This document shows, piece by piece, positions 21,595 to 52,345 of a stretch of DNA of 64,000 nt. The first letter of the stretch is position 1. Each line of letters opens with the position of its first letter. The notes beneath the pieces are model-generated. The model was not told the origin of the DNA and searched no databases. It saw nothing but the letters and a program-made list of their open reading frames with translations. The DNA is from Candidula unifasciata (lineage: Eukaryota > Mollusca > Gastropoda > Stylommatophora > Geomitridae), in assembly GCA_905116865.2 (NCBI GenBank), contig CAJHNH020007902.1, positions 35,001 through 99,000 on the forward strand, in the 5' to 3' direction. The translations under genes and the position numbers were made by a program.

Positions 21595-22109
21595 CCCTCA
21601 AGCAGTGTTGCCACTTTTCTTTGACAAAAAACATCTAAAACGAAGTCAAAAAATATTTAAAAACATCTACATTTGCGTGGAAAACATCTAGAAAAAACAT
21701 CCAAATGGATGGAGTCACACATTACATAGCAATTGATATGACTTACCCTATAGAATCATGTCCTCATCTTTACTGAAGTCTGCCTTACAAGGTCCACAGG
21801 ATAAACTTAGATTGGATGATGAAGTTGAAGCTTCAGATCCAAAATGACTCTGGTATGCTTTAGCTGTTCCAATATCCGATAATTGGAACAGCCTTTTCCT
21901 ACTCTTGTCAAGCCGAATTTTACTGTCAAGATAGCATTTAAAAGGTCAAATTTCATCCTGTTTCTTAGGTTAGCTTTGATAAATTCACACCAAATGAAAA
22001 AATTCTAGAAAAACATCTACCATCTAAATGTCAGAAACGCCATTTAAATGCAAGGGGAAACATCTAAATCTGGATATAAAACACCCAAAGTGGCAACACT
22101 GCCCTCAAG
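21595..22109 (-). mobile_element. hAT-1 deletion derivative with perfect 8-bp TSD
   Basis: The element is 21603-22101 (499 bp), from CAGTGTTGCCACTTTTCTTT to GTGGCAACACTG. CCCTCAAG flanks both ends (21595-21602, 22102-22109). It has the same internal layout as 4657-5131: the complement of the transposase C-terminal end is retained and the rest deleted. Confidence 0.94.
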
Positions 22110-22144
22110 AAACATGTATCAGAAACCGATAAACTGGAGCATTT

Positions 22145-22220
22145 TCTTCGAAGGCGGAATGTATTTGCCGGAAAACCAAGGAAGCAACAGTCTGCATGCA
22201 GATGTTGAAAAAGAGGTAAA
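22145..22220 (+). repeat. R5 fragment
   Basis: Short match to the R5 middle part (TTCGAAGGCGGAATGTATTT, CAGTCTGCATGCAGATG). Confidence 0.5.
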
Positions 22221-22394
22221 AAGGTAAAGTCAGGAGATGTGAACCAGCGTCACTGCTCATGGTTATTAACCATAAGTGCTCTGCCACTAGTATGGACAGC
22301 TGATAGGAAACTGTCCGCCTGTGTCGCCGTCCGCACGCAACTGCGTAGCTACACCGACGTTCCTCTATTTACTCCAGAGTGTTAACTCTGGTAC

Positions 22395-22530
22395 CCATTA
22401 CCAACAAGCTGGGCAAACCCCTGTAACCTCACGGTTTCGAACACGGGCTGTGGGTTGCAGCGAGTTGCAACTCGATTTAAAGGCGAGTCTCCTATCGACT
22501 TCGCTAACGCGTCCCCCTCTGAAATTACTG
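22395..22530 (-). mobile_element. SINE3, tRNA-like head
   Basis: On the minus strand the sequence GGGGACGCGTTAGCGAAGTC followed about 55 bases later by CCCGTGTTCGAAACCG has A-box and B-box spacing of a tRNA. It is preceded and followed by unassigned sequence. A real tRNA gene is unlikely because the acceptor ends do not pair. Confidence 0.5.
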
Positions 22531-22619
22531 CATACAGTTTGTATACAAATATGAACGATCTTTTTAGCTGATGTACACTCACTGCTCAAGTTCTGGGTCA
22601 CGACCAAAGTCCCGGAGTT

Positions 22620-22785
22620 GAGTTGAGTTGAACTGAGTTTTAAAAACCGATATCACAGCACTCGGGGTATTCTCATATGTCCTCACTTCCCATCCTCAGC
22701 AGCCAACGCAGAGTACCAGCTCAGATGGTTCCAGTAGCAGTTTGATTGTATGTTCGTCCCTCTAGTCTTTGCTCTTAGTAGGGAG
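22620..22785 (-). mobile_element. RNase-H LINE 3'-end fragment
   Basis: Matches the 3' end of the family seen at 28.1-28.6 and 63.8-64.0 kb (GATATCACAGCACTCGGGGT, CATCCTCAGCAGCCAACGCA). Confidence 0.65.
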
Positions 22786-22884
22786 TCTTGCTAAGATGCC
22801 TTGGTCACACCCCCCCCCCCTTTTTTTTTTTTCCAGTGATGTACCATTCGCTTCAGACCGTGATGATTATATTGTGTTCACTAG

Positions 22885-23000
22885 CTCCCAAAGGACATTG
22901 AATGATATAAAACCGAACGAAAAGTATACCAGCAAGCTTCACAATATAACAAACACAATGGAAAGGTGAACGTTGCGGCTATAGAACCTTCATCAGCACA
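22885..23000. repeat. R9 repeat fragment
   Basis: Shares CAAGCTTCACAATATAACAA and AACGTTGCGGCTATAGAACC with 27305-27412 (opposite strand) and 34965-35050. Confidence 0.55.
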
Positions 23001-23673
23001 TTCATAAATTAAACAATACCACACAAATACAGAAAATGACTAAGCTTAGTATTGTATCTCACATCAGCCAGGTCGATGTCTTGTCAGTAGACTGACGAGA
23101 CACATGGGGCAGGAGAATAAATACCCCCTCCCCCTTTTTTCCGTAAATTCCAGGGGCTGTAACTGATGGTTTTAAGATAACACTATGTGGGCAGTTTCAT
23201 CCCCTAGGATTTTATATGAAACTGTTTTGGCAATTTAGTCCTCTAGGCGTTAACATGCCCAAAGTGAAAATAATGCGATGTTCAAGAGACGTGCGGACTC
23301 TGTCGCTGGAGTGGCTAGATTTTATGTCTGTCCCCTCCATGTCGTGGACACCTTGGTGAACGTGGAAATCGACGTTTATTGGTACACGTTTAATGGCACC
23401 GTTCTGCACATCCAAAAGATGTCTGAACCTGTCAGACAGACGTATTTATGCATTTTATGTCACATCTATTGCAGTTGATGGCCTATATGAGAGCATTCAC
23501 AACGTCTAGTTTGTCCAGGCATAGGCAAATAACTATCATAGTTTACAGCGGGTGAACGCTAAGAAGAAACCAGACTGTCAGAAGACGGTTTTGTCACATG
23601 TCTAAATTAGGGTCTCCTCTAGTAATACAAGACACTCTGGAGTGGTATAATGTTGTGATGGTGGCTTGTATTG
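23001..23673. other. Unassigned stretch
   Basis: No gene or repeat family recognised. Confidence 0.4.
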
Positions 23674-23874
23674 GTCTAGACCAGTGGATCTCAACCTTTT
23701 TTATGCCGTGACCCTTCAGTACCGTTTCTCGTGTTCTGACTACCCCCACACAATTATTTTCCTTTATAACTTTAATGAATATGTGTTTTCTGATGGTCGC
23801 AGGCAACCCCTTTGAAAGGGTTGTTTGACCCAAAAAGGGGAGCGACCGGCAGATCGAGAACCGGTGATCTAGGC
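23674..23874. mobile_element. SPIN/Charlie-like hAT MITE with 8-bp TSD
   Basis: The element is 23682-23866 (185 bp). It starts CAGTGGATCTCAACCTTTTT and ends GATCGAGAACCGGTG, imperfect inverted ends. Inside are GCCGTGACCCTT, TATGTGTTTTCTGATGGTCG, CCCCTTTGAAAGGGTTG and TTTGACCCAAAAAGGGG in the order known for the SPIN group of hAT MITEs. Flanks GTCTAGAC and ATCTAGGC (23674-23681, 23867-23874) are an 8-bp duplication with two mismatches, centred on CTAG as Charlie-type hATs prefer. Assignment to SPIN itself rests on memory of the family and needs alignment. Confidence 0.78.
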
Positions 23875-25074
23875 GGTACTCCGCAGCTTGAACAACCACC
23901 CAACACTACTCCAGGGATAAGGCAACTCAAATATTTAGCATCACAGAATTTCCACAGATATTCATGGGTACAACTTGGCCAGACTTCCTCACCACTTGAC
24001 TACCCCCAGACTGGATAGGGTCACTCAGTCAAAAATACAGTGCTACGGAAAGTTAATTGACCAACAATATACATAAATATCTAACTAGAGTGAACGGTAC
24101 CAGACACCAACAAAGGTAATTTCAGAATAACAATGCATGATGTAAAAAGTTCTAAACAGTATAAGAAATCTTAAGAGACTGACACAGAATGAGGACCAAT
24201 AGAATTATATGACACACATAATGTCTCAATTAGTCATGAATGACTTCTGGCCTGACATAATTCACTGATAGTTTTCATCACCGCCCTGATGACGTAATAA
24301 GGTAATGGTAAGCTTGTGGCCCGTATTGTCATGGTGGCTTTACCTTCCATTTTATATATCCTTATCATCAGATGTAGTCAGTAGTTGCTCAGTTCCTCTC
24401 CTCAGTCCAAGTGTCGATTTATGCTTCACAATTCCAGTAGGCACCATATAACACAAAGTTCTCCTACTGTTCAGTAAACAATTTGATGAATGGATAATTA
24501 TCTGCATAAATTTACATAGTCATTGTCTGAAGCGGCAGGATAGAGACTGACTCCTATTAGTCTATATTAACACATATGAATATCACAAAGTTCAGGCGTT
24601 GGGTGGTGGCGGTCTGCAGAGGCAAAACCCTCGACTTCACATACATGGTGATGATGTGGTGTCTTTAGCTGTCGTCTATGGATTGTGACCCCTCATGTAA
24701 ATTCCCAAAGAGTTGGTCAGGTCACTGGTATACAATAAATTGGGGTACCTGGTAACTGGTAAAAGATACTTGGTAGTTGGTAGGTTGGGTGATGACAGTA
24801 CCATTATGAACTAGTTTCACTCTGAGTAAGTTCCAGTTAAGCCATCACTGTAACTTGACCATAGCTCACACGTCCTGATAATAGAGTATAATTAAAACAT
24901 TGATTAAGCAGCCAGTAAACCCTATGTCTCGGTACCGTTATTCCACATGACAAATCCCAAGTTTCAAGCCCAGGTGACAGTGACTGGCAGTCACAAAGAA
25001 GAATAGACCTGACAGAGATTTTTCCCCAGGTGTCACCTATCAAGACTTAATAACTATGACAATTACTTCTTCAG
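23875..25074. other. Unassigned stretch
   Basis: About 1.2 kb with no simple repeat, no long open frame and no family match I can see; the cleanest single-copy-looking intergenic stretch in the window. Confidence 0.4.
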
Positions 25075-25107
25075 CCCCCCCCCACCCACCCACCCCCCCC
25101 CCCCCCG
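25075..25107. repeat. Poly(C)-rich tract
   Basis: C runs interrupted by A (CCCACCCACCCACC). Confidence 0.9.
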
Positions 25108-25395
25108 TGTGGGTTCCAGGGCCCTATTATAGGGAAAATAAGAATAGACTCACTGCCCGCCCAAAAGCATGTCGTAAGAGTCGACTAATTGGGAGCTTCC
25201 TTTGAATTCGAAGTGCATTTGCCTGAGTGGCAAGGAACGAACAGTCTGCCCACAAATGTGTCAGATCTGTCAAACGGATGCATACGCAACACTCAGGTTC
25301 TGGACCAGGACTGCAGTCCAGAAAGTGACAAACAGCCAGAACTTTCCAACAGAGTATACAGCTGTTGAAGGCAAAGAAGAAGAAGAACTTCTCCA
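25108..25395 (+). repeat. R5 repeat, near full length
   Basis: Starts near GGGCCCTATTATAGGG, runs through AAGCATGTCGTAAGAGTCGA, TTTGCCTGAGTGGCAAGG, TCAGGTTCTGGACCAGGACT and ends in a GAAGAAGAAGAA tail. This is the reference copy for the family here. The GAA tail suggests RNA-mediated copying; no tRNA-like head is obvious. Confidence 0.75.
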
Positions 25396-26104
25396 GTGGA
25401 CACAGAATTTGCCAACCATTAGAATCAGATCGACCGTTTCCCTCCCGTTAAAGAATGCTTCTACTATTACAGGCTCCCAATGGATCATGGAATATTCAAG
25501 CAGGGAGAACGTAACATACGACAGATAAGCAACTTTTCCCCACAGACGATACATGTCTTGACAATCTCTGACTGTCAAGCCGGAAGTACCTAACTACACT
25601 CCGGGTCGCTCAAAAAAATTAGAGCCGGAATTAGTCACGAAACAAGCGGCCTTTCTAGGTAAAACCCCTACTCGAATATACTCTACATTTTTCTCCACAC
25701 ATCAGTTTTAAATGAATAAAGTCATTTAAAAAGAATACATTAATCCAGAGGTGTACTGACGGCCTATTTATGAATATAAGGGGATTCCATCTGAATGAAG
25801 GTGTACCTCTCCAGCGGGAGTGCACCTATAATATAAGTTCAAAGATTATGCTCATACTAAACTCCGTACCTGCACACGTCTAGGCGATACATCTGGGAAA
25901 CATGACTTAACCTAAATTAATTAAAGTACAACTTACCCATACTCTCTTTAAATTCCCGGGCAAAAAGGGTGACTTCCAAACCATATATGACTGAACCTTA
26001 AGTGTAGGGACGTTTTGCTAGCTACGTGACACAGACCGAAGATAAACAGTGATGAAAGCAGTTGTGAAAAGGCAGTAAACGGCAATACAACTATGAAGAT
26101 TCTT
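25396..26104. other. Unassigned stretch
   Basis: No gene or repeat family recognised. Confidence 0.4.
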
Positions 26105-27070
26105 CTTCTGTGATCAATGGAGTACCAAACTGATCTACTTTACATAGCAGTAATGCACATAACTTTACTTTTCATAATATTTATGGACAATATTAATAAA
26201 ATAGACAAAACACCAACAGATGTCGATAAACAGGAGGACTTCAATGAGCTGCTCTTTGCCGACGATCAATGCATATTTCACAGTGATAGTAAACAGCTGC
26301 AAGACCACATAAACCTACTACACGACAGTTGCCTCAAGCATCATATGAAGATCAATACTGAAAATACAGAGGTCATGAGCATAAGTAGAGAGCAACAGAC
26401 CATCGACATAAAGATTCTAGATCACAGCCTAAAACAAGTGCAAGAATTTAAATACTTGGGAAGTATCTTTACATTCAATGGTAAAATAGACAGAGAGATC
26501 GAAGCAAGAATCCAACAAGCCAACAATGTCGCATACCAGCTTGTTCCAATTTTAAAACACCCTGCTGTCCCAGCTGAGATAAAAAGACAAATTATAAATA
26601 CAATCTTTATAAAGACATTAGGTTATCAATGTCAGACTTGGACATTAACAAAAGAACACGAGAGAAGACTAACCACCTGTGAAATGAGATGTTTGAGAAT
26701 GGCTGCGAATAAAACCAGAAGAGATCGAGTGAGAAACGATGTGATCACAAGAACTATTGGAACCATACCCATCGTTAAATTTATTGAGAAACAAAGAATG
26801 AAATGGTTTGGTCACCTAATGAGAATGGAACCAACAATGCCAGCATCAAGAGCATACAACATGAAAATCGAAACACCAAGAGGCAGGGGAAGACCAAGAA
26901 GAAGATGGATTGAAGGAGTCACGGACGTCTTGAGACTTCATAACATCACGGCATATGAAGCGACTGAGCGCGCCCTGGCTCGGTTGCCGATCATCTGATA
27001 GACTGCGACGCCTAGCGGCACAAGCAGATTTTGACAAAAGAAGAATGCACATAAAAGTATGTTTTCAACC
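26105..27070 (+). pseudogene. LINE B reverse transcriptase, C-terminal half
   Basis: An open frame 26117-26998 (293 codons) starts inside the reverse-transcriptase palm: LLFADDQCIFHSD holds the catalytic FADD near residues 49-52, then FKYLGSIFTFNGKIDREIEA, QCQTWTLTKEHERRLTTCEM, FIEKQRMKWFGHLMRMEP and RGRGRPRRRWIEGVTDVLRL. The N-terminal endonuclease and most of the palm are missing, so it is 5'-truncated. After the first stop another frame continues for about 60 bases. It is the longest undisturbed retroelement frame in the window, which suggests a rather recent insertion. Confidence 0.88.
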
Positions 27071-27208
27071 CTCACAATTATTTTAAGGTTATATAACTGA
27101 CCCTGCCCAAATAACTAATCAAGTGTTGAATGGTCTAAAAATATAGATCCTGAACTCGTGAAAAATGGTCCTTTCTTTATTTTACTTTACTTATACAAGC
27201 ACGACCCC

Positions 27209-27226
27209 CCCCCCCCCCCCCCCCAT
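27209..27226. repeat. Poly(C) tract
   Basis: Homopolymer of about 18 C. Confidence 0.9.
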
Positions 27227-27304
27227 ATAATAAAAAAGACGTATTTAAAACTGTATATTTATTTCAAGCATTAATACGAACTAAATACTAAGACAGTAAA
27301 TCAC

Positions 27305-27410
27305 TTAGAGAGACGCAATGTACACTTTTCGGTTAACCCACTTTTCGTTTGTGTTTGTTATATTATGAAGCTCGCTGATCAATTTTTCATTCGGTTTTAT
27401 ATCTTTCCAC

Positions 27411-27491
<81 letters not shown>
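27305..27491 (-). repeat. R9 repeat fragment and (GA)n microsatellite
   Basis: 27305-27412 is R9 in minus orientation; 27414-27491 is a perfect AG/GA run of about 39 repeats. Confidence 0.8.
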
Positions 27492-27494
<3 letters not shown>

Positions 27495-27539
27495 CTTTCT
27501 GACGCTCTACTATACAAGGCATATATCAAAAGATGAGAA

Positions 27540-27710
27540 GGCGTTGGGGAGAAACTGGACCATAAACAGAATGGAAAGATATCATTAGAGAAACTCTACA
27601 ACAGTAACTTGTGTCTACAGTAGAGGTGGTCAGAAGAGCAAGAGGCAGAACCACTTAACTTCCTCGACATCCTAAACGGTAATAATGAAGAAGATTATTA
27701 TTATTAAAAA
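27540..27710 (+). mobile_element. LINE G 3'-end fragment
   Basis: Contains AGAGAAACTCTACAACAGTA and GAGGTGGTCAGAAGAGCAAG, matching the coding end of LINE G (IRETLQQ and VEAARRAR). It ends in GAAGAAGATTATTATTATT. Confidence 0.7.
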
Positions 27711-28140
27711 AACAGTATTTTTTTTATACTTGTTTATACACTCATTATTGGACCAGTAATGCCAAACATTTAAGCTGTCTCGCTTTGTCTGTCTCCCTCC
27801 CCGCCCCCTTCTCTCTCTCTCTCTCACCCCCCCCCCCCCCCCCCTCGCCTCTTGCGTTGAGCGATCTTTCCTTTCTTATACTGTATTTGTATTCGTGTCA
27901 AGTACATTCACATATCTTTGATTCTTTCATTTAACATAGACAGCAACAGTTTTCATTTGTTTGTGTTTCGTTTCTCAACATCCCTTCCTGTTCCTAATTT
28001 TCGCACTTCCGTTTTAAAACTGCGTGCGTTACCCGTTTCTTGTTTTCTCTTGTCTCTACCGCGCAGGCGTCTTGTTGTCTACTTCATTTATTACAACTGT
28101 TTTTGTATAAGCACCAAAAAATTGTAACAGACTCTGAAAG
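27711..28140. other. Unassigned stretch with C/T tracts
   Basis: A CTCTCTCT and poly(C) run lies at 27810-27844. No gene seen. Confidence 0.45.
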
Positions 28141-28600
28141 CATGCTGAAAAGGTGAAGACAGTGATGCTTCGAGCAGAGTGGCAAGCTTCACTGGAAAGG
28201 TCATGGGTAGTGAGTTACTTTGAATCTTTTCTCCATGGCATGCCAGCGTGGTGGGCAATGAACAGGCAGACAGACTGGCTGGATCTGCACCACTGGGTGG
28301 TTAATTGATACATGACAAGGCAGATGTGGTCAAGGCCCTTTGGGAACAAGCCACGGAATCAGGAGAGAAAGTAGATTATTATGGCCTGGAGAGAATGAGG
28401 CACCTGTGTGTAACCAAAGGGTCTGTTCGGCTCACTACACTCAGAGGAAAGGCAAGACGGACTTTAAACCAGATTGTGACCAGTACCATCAGTATTGGAA
28501 CTCTGCGCTGGCTGCTGAAGATGAGAATGGAGCATGCATGGGAATGCCTCGAGCGCTGTGATGTCAATTCTTGACTCAACTCAACTCCACTCAATTGTGG
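28141..28600 (+). pseudogene. RNase-H LINE C-terminal fragment
   Basis: Begins with a frameshifted VVGNEQADRLAGSAPLGG (end of RNase H, with the final AD catalytic pair) and continues in the open frame 28305-28574: HDKADVVKALWEQATESGEK, GLERMRHLCVTKGSVRLTTL, LRWLLKMRMEHAWECLERCD and a stop. Same family as 2690-3160. Confidence 0.82.
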
Positions 28601-28829
28601 TTTGAAAGGATGATTTGTGTCGATGTTCTATTTCCCTTCAGTAAGCTTCATACTAATAATTTATGTTATAATAATCTAGTTCTTTGTATTGACTTTACCC
28701 GCCAGCAGTGGGACAAACAATCAATTCGCATGTGTAAGCGGTATTAATAAAATCAAGCGGTAGCAGGTAACGATTACACTGGAGAGCGCATCACGTGATA
28801 TTTTCCTTCCCGCCGCTTCGCTAATGAAA

Positions 28830-29363
28830 GTATGCGTCAGTGTTGCCACTTTAGATGTTTTACGTCCAGATTTAGATGTTTTTTCTTGCATTTAAATGGC
28901 GTTTATGACGTTAAGATGGTAGATGTCATTCTATATTTTTTTTTTGGGAGTGAATTTATAAAATCTAACCTAAGAAACAGGATGAAATTTGACATCTTAA
29001 ATGCTATCTTGACAATAAAATTCGGGTGATAAGAGTAGGAAAAGGCTGTTCCACTTATCAGCTTCCAGATTGGGTATTTAAAGAAACTGGAACAGCTAAA
29101 GCATATCAGTCATTTTAGATCTGAAGCTTCAACTTCATCATCCAAGCTAAATTTATCCCGTGGATCTTGTAAGGCAGACTTAATTTAAGATGAGGACATG
29201 ATTCTATAAGATAAGTCATATCCTATTCCAATGTAATTTGTAAATATTTCTAGTTGGATGTTTTTTCTAGATGTTTTTCGCGCAAATTTAGATATTTTAA
29301 ACTATTTCTTGTCTCCGTTTTGGATGTTTTTTGTCAAAGAAAAGTGGCAACACTGGTATGCGT
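28830..29363 (+). mobile_element. hAT-1 deletion derivative with perfect 8-bp TSD
   Basis: The element is 28838-29355 (518 bp). GTATGCGT flanks both ends (28830-28837, 29356-29363). It keeps IKSNLRNRMKFDILNAILTI, the transposase C-terminal end, in plus orientation, next to the right terminus, and lacks the rest. Confidence 0.94.
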
Positions 29364-29514
29364 GCTCATCTAGTGAAGCAGTGTTTCTATGACTGAGAGA
29401 CTCCTTCTAACGATGCAAACAAATAATAATGTGCTGAATATCAAATAAATATGATAGGATACCTGGAAAAAAATATAAAGGGTATAAAGAAAAATTTGAA
29501 AGATAATTTCTGGG

Positions 29515-29795
29515 GCCCAATTATGGGGAAAACAAGAATAGACCCACTGCCTGCCCAAAAGCATGTCGTAAGAGTCGACTAATTGTGAGCTTGCTTCGAA
29601 GTCGAAGTACATCTGCCTGAGAGGCAACGAACCAGCAGTATGCATGCAAATGTCAGACCTGTGAAACAGAGGTACACGCAACACTCAGCTTCTGTAACAG
29701 GACTAGAGTTCCAGAAGTGGACGAACAACCAGAACTTTCCGCCAGAGTTTACAGCCGGCGAAAGCGAAAAGGAAGAAGAAGAAAAGATAATTTCT
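29515..29795 (+). repeat. R5 repeat, near full length
   Basis: Same order of landmarks as 25108-25395 (GGGGAAAACAAGAATAGACC, CATGTCGTAAGAGTCGAC, CCAGAAGTGGACGAACAACC), with tail GAAAAGGAAGAAGAAGAA. Confidence 0.78.
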
Positions 29796-30111
29796 TTGCA
29801 CGTATCCTGGATCTATTACACAATTACTGGGTGGTAAGTTGAATTTACTTTTCTGTGGGGCGCTTAAAGACCTGCGTTCTCCCTCCCTCCACACCCAATT
29901 ATTTGCCTACAAAATGTGTATGGTGTGTCGTTGGGGGAGGGGGTCGGTGGTGTCCCTCAAATGTTTTCTTACTGCGGGGGGGGGGGGGGGTCCCTTAGAG
30001 GGTCTGAGCTCCCACCCATTTTTTGATTAGGTGGTGAGAAGGACCTGGCTAAGGGTGGGACTCAGCTTCCTGTACCCTCCTTCCTCCACCTCACTCACTA
30101 ACGTTTTCTGA

Positions 30112-30192
<81 letters not shown>

Positions 30193-30523
30193 TGTTGTTG
30201 TTGTTGCAAAAAAAAAAAGGGTGGGGGGGGGCAAGAGAAAACCCCTAAATTTTTGCTTAGAGAAGGCGCCGTGGGTGGGGGGTGGGGTTGTAGGCCCTCC
30301 TTCAATGTTAAGTACGTGGCAGCACCCCTGAGTGATACACTAAAAAAAAAAAAAAGTGGTGCTCAGTACTATACATGAGTGCGATAGAAAGTACGTAAGT
30401 AACGACTGAAAGAGGCGGAAAGAGTTAAAAAAGACTTGTATGGGATTATTGTTGCCTTCAAACCTGGCCATTTTTTCTACGGGGCACAACTTCGTGTCAC
30501 AACCCGCTCCAAAAAACAGATTA
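29796..30523. other. Unassigned stretch with G and (ATT) tracts
   Basis: G run at 29977-29990; (ATT)n with a (TTG) end at 30113-30205; G run 30221-30230. No coding sequence seen upstream of the tubulin promoter. Confidence 0.5.
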
Positions 30524-30700
30524 ATATTGTCACGTGATGGCCATTGTCTGCAGAGCAGCCACTTCTTTCCCAGGGCAACATGGCCAGGCTTAGCAACCAC
30601 TCGTGGCGCAAGCTTTGTTTGCCGTCGTCATAGCAGCGACAGAGGCGAACACTATAAAAACTCCCCAAGCTGCTGGGAGAACCCATTATTCAAACCTCAC
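30524..30700 (+). promoter_or_regulatory. Alpha-tubulin core promoter
   Basis: TATAAAAA at 30653-30660 lies 135 bp before the start codon. Initiation is expected around 30683-30692, where CCATTATT and TCAAACC resemble initiators. Upstream are a palindromic E-box in GTCACGTGAT (30529-30538) and GTCGTCATAGCAGC (30624-30637), which fits the RFX X-box pattern with one mismatch; RGCAAC half-sites are nearby (30574-30579, 30592-30597). The TATA call is strong; factor binding is inference. Confidence 0.75.
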
Positions 30701-30794
30701 GTCGACGCCATCAAGTCACTGTGAGCTGACCCTCCCTGCCCGCCGCTTGTTTTGCTTCTGCGGAATACAACCAACCGTCGATTAACAACTCAAA

Positions 30795-50686
<19,892 letters not shown>

Positions 50687-50885
50687 ATTCCAGCCCACTG
50701 ACCTGCTCCTTTTGCAACTTTCCAGGAAATCTGTGCACCGTATGTGGTGCCTCTTTCAGATCCAAGCACCGAGTCTTCTTTCAGATCCAAGCACCAAGTC
50801 CTCTTTCGGATCCAAGCACCGAGTCTTCTTTCAGTCCAACTACCAGGACTTCTCCTAAATAAAATACATAATGAAATACACTAAT
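50687..50885 (+). terminator. Alpha-tubulin 3' UTR and polyadenylation signal
   Basis: AATAAA at 50858-50863, about 170 bp after the stop, so cleavage is expected near 50875-50885. The UTR carries a 25-bp repeat (AGATCCAAGCACCGAGTC plus TTCTTTC), about 3.3 units at 50752-50835. Further AATAAA-like sites lie near 50980-51030. Confidence 0.8.
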
Positions 50886-51024
50886 CCGTATTTAGTCTTT
50901 GTTTGCATAAATGAGCTGCTTGCAGAAATGAGTTTGTGTATACACAAATATATGTTTTTCATAAATCAGTGTGTGTATAAATAAATCTGTGTGTACATGA
51001 GGTTTTCTGATTTGAATAAATGAA

Positions 51025-51125
51025 TGAATGAATCCATTACTGACATCACTGAACTCAGGACATTCCCACATGCGCTCCGCCCCTTCCTCAGTAGCCAACA
51101 AGGAGTTGACATGGTAATGTTAATA
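51025..51125 (-). mobile_element. RNase-H LINE 3'-end scrap
   Basis: ACATCACTGAACTCAGGACA and CTCAGTAGCCAACAAGGAGT match the family 3' end. Confidence 0.6.
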
Positions 51126-51189
51126 GTTAGTTTTAGCCTGAAAAAAAGTTCACCTCTTTTTCCCCTTCAGTGTTGAATATCTTCCTGGG

Positions 51190-52035
51190 TGCTGCATGGT
51201 CTTGAGGTATGGTGTCTGCCTCGAGTGCTAGAGGTTTAAGTTCAAGCCCGTGGTGAAGGCTGAGATTTTTTCTATTCACGTGGACTTCTAGTAATTTCGC
51301 TGGTCTCTGGGCAGTGAGATCGGAGGTCTGTGTATTGCTGCTCCTTGGCAGTTGGAAATCGAAAAGAGTAGCCTAACGGCGCTGCCCGGGCAAAATTTTG
51401 AGTTAAAAATCTCATCATCATCATCATCATCAGATGCCTCACCAACTGGCGTGGGCGATCATTTTCTCCATAATCTGCGATCTCCTGCAGCATGTATCAG
51501 TTCATGTGCCGACACACCTCCATGCCATGCAACAAGACTGCCCAGCATCTTCTCTCGTTGTCTTCCTCTATCTCTCCTTCCACATATCTTTCCAGTGGTC
51601 ACAACATGTTCTATTTTCCCTCTTCTCATAACATAGCCAAAAAATGATGACTGTCTCCTTCTGATGTCTGTGATAAGTTGTCTTCGGGCTCCCGCCTCTT
51701 TCAAAACCTCTTGGCTACTCTTTTTGGCTGTTCAAGGTATTCTAAGCATTCTTCTGTAAAACCACATCTCCGAGGCCTCCAGGAATTGTTTGGCCTGCCT
51801 ACCGATTGTCCAGGATTTACAGCCATATGTTAAAACTGGATGTATCTAGCAAGCAAGAATTCTTTTTCTAACTAAAATCTACCCAACATTTTTCAGGATT
51901 CTTGCCAGTGCTATGGAACCCTTGCATTGTGCTGAGCTACTTCAGACTCAAACTTAAGTTAGAAGTAGAATAAAGCACTTATGAGTTGATACCCTTGTGC
52001 CATGATGTTGATCCGTAGTTCAAAACCTCAAACTA
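51190..52035 (+). mobile_element. R4 repeat split by LINE F
   Basis: 51190-51412 is the head (GAGGTATGGTGTCTGCCTCG, B-box-like GGTTTAAGTTCAAGCCC) and middle to GAGTTAAAAATCT. 51874-52035 is the tail (AAAATCTACCCAAC to CAAAACCTCAAAC). Together they equal the uninterrupted copy at 6800-7180. Confidence 0.82.
51413..51873 (-). mobile_element. LINE F copy inside R4, 7-bp TSD
   Basis: AAAATCT flanks it (51406-51412, 51874-51880). On the minus strand KEAGARRQLITDIRRRQSSF, MRRGKIEHVVTTGKICGRRD and LVAWHGGVSAHELIHAAGDR are encoded, then LWRK and a (GAT)n tail at 51414-51433. The upstream part near 51750-51840 encodes the WMLYRRMLRI-type LINE sequence with frameshifts. Confidence 0.83.
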
Positions 52036-52044
52036 TATCTTCAA

Positions 52045-52345
52045 GAACCTCTCTCTTTACACCGCCTGTTGAATTAGTCTTTCAGTGTATGGATTCTCTG
52101 TCTGTTCTATTGCACTGTCCATATGATCCCATAGAGCCTTCCCCACATCCAGTTTATCATAAAGTAGCTCACTGTCCAGAGGAGTGGCAGCAGTAACTCT
52201 ATCAGCCTACTCATTACCTCACACACCTGAATTTCTTGGACAGAAAATCCATTATAAGCTCCCGATCTGAGTTTTATCATATGATCCAAGCCATTCTGTG
52301 CACAGGACACCAGTTTCAGCCTTCCGTAGCATGCTCTTTGAGTCT
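52045..52345 (-). pseudogene. RNase-H LINE C-terminal fragment
   Basis: The complement encodes, with frameshifts, ADRVTAATPLDSELLYDKLD and GKALWDHMDSAIEQT, matching the 28.3-kb copy. Confidence 0.7.

Noticed and set aside
22395..22530. Functional tRNA gene (also the heads of SINE1, SINE2 and R4)
   Set aside because: A- and B-box-like motifs are present but acceptor arms do not pair and the sequences continue into repeat bodies, as in tRNA-derived SINEs.
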